A DNA stretch of 64,000 nt from JBBECJ01 sp963763325 (lineage in GTDB: Bacteria > Chloroflexota > Chloroflexia > Thermomicrobiales > CFX8). Below, piece by piece: positions 60,735-64,000 of this stretch. Made by a program: the position numbers and the translations under genes. Each line of letters begins with the position of its first letter. Within the stretch, counting starts at the first letter, position 1. The notes beneath the pieces were generated by a model. It ran no database searches, was not told where the DNA came from, and worked only from the letters and a program-made list of their open reading frames with translations. Location: NCBI GenBank assembly GCA_963763325.1, contig CAVXOL010000024.1, forward strand, positions 248,001-312,000, written 5' to 3'.

Positions 60735-62024
60735 ATGTTTCACGGGTCGGGCCGGCTGCGGTTGGCGGTAGAAGGCGGCACTGGTCACATTGGCTACAGG
60801 TCGCTTGCCGGGCTGCCCGTAGCGATCTGGTCGATGCTTCTCAACGCGTTCGCGATGAGTGTCGGCTTCTTCATGCTGATCCCACTCGTGTCGGTCTACT
60901 ACACCACCTCGCTCGGCTTCACAGCAGCGATGGTGGGCCTTGCGCTGGCTGTCCGCCAGTTCTCCCAACAGGGACTGATGCTCGTTACCGGCAACCTGGC
61001 CGAGCGAGTCGGGTATCGGCCGGTGCTCGCAGCAGGAATGGTCGTCCGCTCCGGCGGCTTCGCAACGTTTGTGATCGCCGACACGTTGCCTCTATTGCTG
61101 ATCGCTTCGCTGATCGCAGCACTTGGCGGGGCGCTGTTCGAAGTCAGTGCCAGATCGCTGATGGCGACCATCGTACCTGCTGAACAACGCACAGCTGGAT
61201 TCTCTCTCTGGTCACTCGCATCGAACGTTGGACTCGCAGTTGGGCCGTTGATCGGGGCGTTGCTCATCAAGGCCAGCTTCTCGTTTGTCTGCGTCGCAGC
61301 CGCACTCATCTACATCGTTGGAGCGATAGGAACGATGCTGCTGATCCCGCCTTCCGAGCGCGCTGGACCGGTCAGCCGTCCTCCCGGAATCCTGAAGACG
61401 ATCGGATCTGTCATTCACGATCGAACATTCGTCGTTTTCAGTCTGATCATGTCAGGCTACTATCTGCTCGGTACGCAGTTATTCATCACAATTCCCCTCG
61501 AATCCGAACGACTGACAGGCACGACGGACAGCCTCGGCCTCATCTTTCTCGTCAACTCGATTGTCGCCGTCGCGCTCCAGTTTCCGCTCGTCCGACTGGC
61601 GACTCGATACCTTTCGTCACTCGAATCAGTGGCTCTCGGCACCGGGTGCCTCACGCTGTCGCTCGCCAGCATCAGCCTCGCCAACGGATTTCCAGCGTTG
61701 TTACTCAGTGTTGCCTGCGTTTCCGCATCCAGAGTCGTGATCGAACCTGTGGTCAATGCGAGCGTCGCCCGAATCGCGAGCCAGGCTGGTGATGGCCTGC
61801 TGGCCAGCTACTTCGGGTTCAGCGCGCTCTCGCTGGCGTTCGGTGGAGCGGCAGGACAGTTGCTGGGAGGTTGGCTGTTCGATCAATCTCTTGCCCACAA
61901 CCACTCCGCGCTGCCGTGGCTCGTACTTGGCGGGATTGGAACGACGGTGACGATCTCGCTATTCATCTTCTCTCGCACGAGCGCAGCACGGATGCTGATA
62001 GATGAGCCTTCGGCTTCCCAGTGA
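60735..62024 (+). CDS. MFS transporter
   Basis: 429 residues with 12 predicted membrane spans, major facilitator fold. Motif A-like GNLAERVGYRPVLA after span 2, and SLWSLASNVGLAVGPLIGAL in span 5 (an antiporter-type motif C region), suggest drug or metabolite export. ATG behind GAGGGGA; a -10-like TACAAT lies at 60704-60709. Substrate unknown. Confidence 0.88.
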   Translation: MFHGSGRLRLAVEGGTGHIGYRSLAGLPVAIWSMLLNAFAMSVGFFMLIPLVSVYYTTSLGFTAAMVGLALAVRQFSQQGLMLVTGNLAERVGYRPVLAAGMVVRSGGFATFVIADTLPLLLIASLIAALGGALFEVSARSLMATIVPAEQRTAGFSLWSLASNVGLAVGPLIGALLIKASFSFVCVAAALIYIVGAIGTMLLIPPSERAGPVSRPPGILKTIGSVIHDRTFVVFSLIMSGYYLLGTQLFITIPLESERLTGTTDSLGLIFLVNSIVAVALQFPLVRLATRYLSSLESVALGTGCLTLSLASISLANGFPALLLSVACVSASRVVIEPVVNASVARIASQAGDGLLASYFGFSALSLAFGGAAGQLLGGWLFDQSLAHNHSALPWLVLGGIGTTVTISLFIFSRTSAARMLIDEPSASQ

Positions 62025-62048
62025 GTTGCAGGCAACCTCCCGCTAAAC

Positions 62049-62077
62049 TTGACATTAGGTGCGTCTAACTTTATCCT
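62049..62077 (+). promoter_or_regulatory. Promoter with DtxR/MntR-like box
   Basis: TTGACA (62049-62054), 17-base spacer, TATCCT (62072-62077). The spacer contains the dyad TTAGGTGCGTCTAA (62055-62068) and neighbouring C, T and A bases; by my recollection of the 19-bp IdeR/DtxR consensus about 14 positions agree. A metal-sensing repressor would block this promoter. Confidence 0.5.
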
Positions 62078-62149
62078 ATTGTGGGACTTTTTGACGGGGC
62101 AGTTAGAAAGTTCCGATGCAATGACGAACTTGATCTGGAGAAACCCATC

Positions 62150-63091
62150 GTGCGTTATCGTGTAGTTTCAGCGGCCATCGTGGTTATGTCTCTGGTTACG
62201 TTGCTTGCGGCGTGTGGTAGCAACGCCGAAGGGGGAGACGTCTCTGATCGGGAAATCAACGTTGTCGCGACAACCGGCATGATTGCCGATACGGTTGCGA
62301 ACGTCGGAGGCGATCGCGTCACCGTCGAAGGACTGATGGGTCCCGGCGTCGACCCTCATCTTTACAAGGCCAGCGCCAGCGATGTCAACAAGCTCGATGA
62401 CGCAGACGTCATTTTCTACAATGGACTTGAGCTCGAAGGCCGAATGACAGACATTTTCGTCAGGCTGGCGTCGTCAAAACCAACGGTCGCTGTGACCGAG
62501 GGAATCGATCCGGAGTCACTACGGGAGCCACCTGAATTCGAAGGAAAATACGATCCGCACGTCTGGTTCGATGTCAGCCTCTGGGTCAGCGTCACGCGTT
62601 CGATCGAGAGCGAGCTGTCCGAGATGGACCCCGAAAGCGCCGAGACCTACAAATCCAACGCTGATGCGTACATCGCGAAGCTGGAAGAACTGGATGGATG
62701 GGTCGAGGAGCAGATCAACTCAATCCCCGAACAATTTCGAGTGCTGATCACCGCACACGACGCGTTTGGCTATTTCGGCGAGCGCTACGGCATGGAGGTA
62801 CGCGGACTGCAAGGTATCAGTACCCAGTCCGAAGCTGGACTGGCAGACGTTCAGGATCTGGCACAGTTCATTGCCGACAGGGAAATCCCGGCCATCTTCA
62901 TCGAGTCGAGCGTCAATGAGAACACGATCGACGCTGTCCGACAGGCCGTCCAGGCCAAGGGAACCGACGTTGAGATCGGCGGTCAACTCTTTTCGGATGC
63001 GATGGGTGAGTCCGGGACCGAGGAAGGCACCTACATCGGGATGGTTCGACACAACGTGACCACAATCGTAACAGCGCTCAGCGGTCAGTAG
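62150..63091 (+). CDS. Metal ABC transporter substrate-binding lipoprotein
   Basis: 313 residues, cluster A-I family for Zn2+/Mn2+. Lipobox LLAACGS after a hydrophobic signal (lipid-anchored Cys near residue 22), VVATTGMIADTVANVGGD, GPGVDPHLYKASASD (first metal His), FEGKYDPHVWFDVSLW (second His), VLITAHDAFGYFGERYGM (third) and IFIESSVNE (acidic ligand). GTG 62150 behind GGAG; an upstream ATG at 62081 lies inside the transcription start region. Short loop between metal ligands suggests Mn rather than Zn, but this is not decisive. Confidence 0.93.
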   Translation: MRYRVVSAAIVVMSLVTLLAACGSNAEGGDVSDREINVVATTGMIADTVANVGGDRVTVEGLMGPGVDPHLYKASASDVNKLDDADVIFYNGLELEGRMTDIFVRLASSKPTVAVTEGIDPESLREPPEFEGKYDPHVWFDVSLWVSVTRSIESELSEMDPESAETYKSNADAYIAKLEELDGWVEEQINSIPEQFRVLITAHDAFGYFGERYGMEVRGLQGISTQSEAGLADVQDLAQFIADREIPAIFIESSVNENTIDAVRQAVQAKGTDVEIGGQLFSDAMGESGTEEGTYIGMVRHNVTTIVTALSGQ

Positions 63092-63109
63092 ATTCAGGAC
63101 GGAGCCTCG

Positions 63110-63907
63110 ATGACAGTCGCAGCGAAGCAGGCCGACGCGCCCGTCGCCGTTCGTGACCTGACAGTCGCGTACCGAGAGACGCCAGTCCTGTGGGACATCG
63201 ACCTGACGATTCCGGAGGGCAAGCTCGTTGCAATCGTCGGGCCGAACGGCGCCGGAAAGTCGACCTTGATTAAGACCGTCCTGAACCTCGTGCCGCCGAC
63301 CAGCGGCACGGTTTCGGTGTTCGGGAAGCCCTACACGCAACAACGAAAGCTGGTCGGTTACGTCCCGCAGCGTGGCAGCGTTGACTGGGATTTCCCGACC
63401 AACGCGCTCGACGTCGTCCAGATGGGTTTGTATGGCCGGCTGGGCTGGATCAGGCGGCCTGGGAAGCGTGAGCGGCAGATCGCGATCGAGAGTCTCGAGA
63501 AGGTCGGGATGGGAGACTTTGCCCAGCGACAGATCAGCCAGCTCTCCGGAGGACAACAGCAGCGCGTTTTCCTGGCACGTGCGCTTGCCCAGGACGCACA
63601 GGTCTACTTCATGGACGAACCATTCGCGGGCGTCGACGCAACGACGGAACGAGCAATCATTGATGTGTTGCGCGAATTACGCTCTCGCGGCCGAACGCTC
63701 GTCGTCGTTCATCACGACCTGGAGACGGTGCGCGAGTACTTCGACTGGCTCGTCCTCCTGAACGTACGGGTCGTCGCGGCCGGCCCGGTCGAGACAACTT
63801 TTACGTTGCCTAACCTCCAGGCGGCCTATGGCGGCCGAATCTCATACTTCGGCAACGCGGTCAACGCCGAGCCAGCTGGCAACGTTGCGTCGTTGGCAGG
63901 CGACTAA
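63110..63907 (+). CDS. Metal ABC transporter ATP-binding protein
   Basis: 265 residues: Walker A GPNGAGKST, Q-loop PQRGSVDWDFP, signature LSGGQQQR, Walker B VYFMDEPF and switch His in VVVHHDLE. The FPTNALDVVQMGLYGRLGWI segment is characteristic of Mn/Zn-type ABC ATPases. 18 bases after the binding-protein gene, same operon. Confidence 0.93.
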   Translation: MTVAAKQADAPVAVRDLTVAYRETPVLWDIDLTIPEGKLVAIVGPNGAGKSTLIKTVLNLVPPTSGTVSVFGKPYTQQRKLVGYVPQRGSVDWDFPTNALDVVQMGLYGRLGWIRRPGKRERQIAIESLEKVGMGDFAQRQISQLSGGQQQRVFLARALAQDAQVYFMDEPFAGVDATTERAIIDVLRELRSRGRTLVVVHHDLETVREYFDWLVLLNVRVVAAGPVETTFTLPNLQAAYGGRISYFGNAVNAEPAGNVASLAGD

Positions 63908-63911
63908 GCCG

Positions 63912-64000
63912 ATGCCTGAGCTCCTACACGACGTGATCTTCGATTACACGCTACGAAACGTCGCGCTTGGATCGGCGCTGCTGGGAATCGTCGGCGGTGT
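63912..64000 (+). CDS. Metal ABC transporter permease (3'-truncated by window edge)
   Basis: First 29 residues only: MPELLHDVIFDYTLRNVALG then SALLGIVGG. This is the normal start of an ABC-3 family metal permease (ZnuB/MntB type). Spaced four bases after the ATPase gene. Confidence 0.85.
   Translation, partial: MPELLHDVIFDYTLRNVALGSALLGIVGG

Overview
The window reads as high-GC chromosomal DNA of a free-living, aerobic, heterotrophic bacterium. The gene mix points to Chloroflexota, probably the Thermomicrobia side: a HerA-type ATPase, a long N-terminal extension on Rho, class II FBPase, a long-form SRP RNA, an IleRS with variant signature motifs behind a T-box leader, M19/M20/S9 peptidases and creatininase-family proteins. 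This placement is an inference from gene content, not from a marker tree. Several genes appear to be driven by extended -10 promoters (TGn plus a -10 hexamer).

Layout. 1-9.4 kb: end of a 6-phosphofructokinase gene, an AIR-synthase/HypE-like gene, a bidirectional terminator, then on the minus strand rho, glpX, a DnaQ-DinG exonuclease/helicase and an M20-type peptidase. 9.4-13.5 kb: sdhCDAB with a promoter, a small membrane protein and a terminator shared with the SRP RNA gene (minus). 13.8-24.4 kb: a secreted membrane-anchored protein, an S9 peptidase, a minus-strand herA-sbcD-creatininase operon, a GAF histidine kinase, and the start of glcD-glcE-glcF (23.0-27.0 kb). 27-44.4 kb: EVE protein, threonine/serine dehydratase, BNR/sortilin-like protein, class III extradiol dioxygenase, a bacterial relative of plant hydroxyproline/serine glycosyltransferases, GMC oxidoreductase, malate synthase, M19 dipeptidase, two tandem double-GNAT acetyltransferases, a stress/DUF937/dodecin group and a SnoaL-like protein. 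44.6-45.8 kb: benE. 46.2-50.7 kb: an accessory island with a DUF5131 (three-Cys motif)-TcmP pair, a dyad operator, a TOPRIM-RecA primase/helicase and a small protein. 50.7-54.3 kb: ileS with its T-box leader. 54.4-64 kb: ATP-grasp ligase, YggX-like protein, formyltransferase-fold protein, DUF885 hydrolase, kynureninase, 2Fe-2S ferredoxin, MFS transporter, and a Zn/Mn-type ABC transporter operon that runs off the end.

Metabolic links: PFK and GlpX are opposing enzymes of the F6P/FBP step. GlcDEF makes glyoxylate and malate synthase condenses it with acetyl-CoA, feeding a TCA cycle that includes SdhCDAB.

Quality note: about fifteen otherwise well conserved genes between about 9 and 53 kb are broken by single-base indels, several in short homopolymers, including the normally essential ileS. 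I read most of these as consensus errors, and give each such gene as one CDS spanning the breaks. Genes in about 1-8 kb and 54-64 kb are clean.
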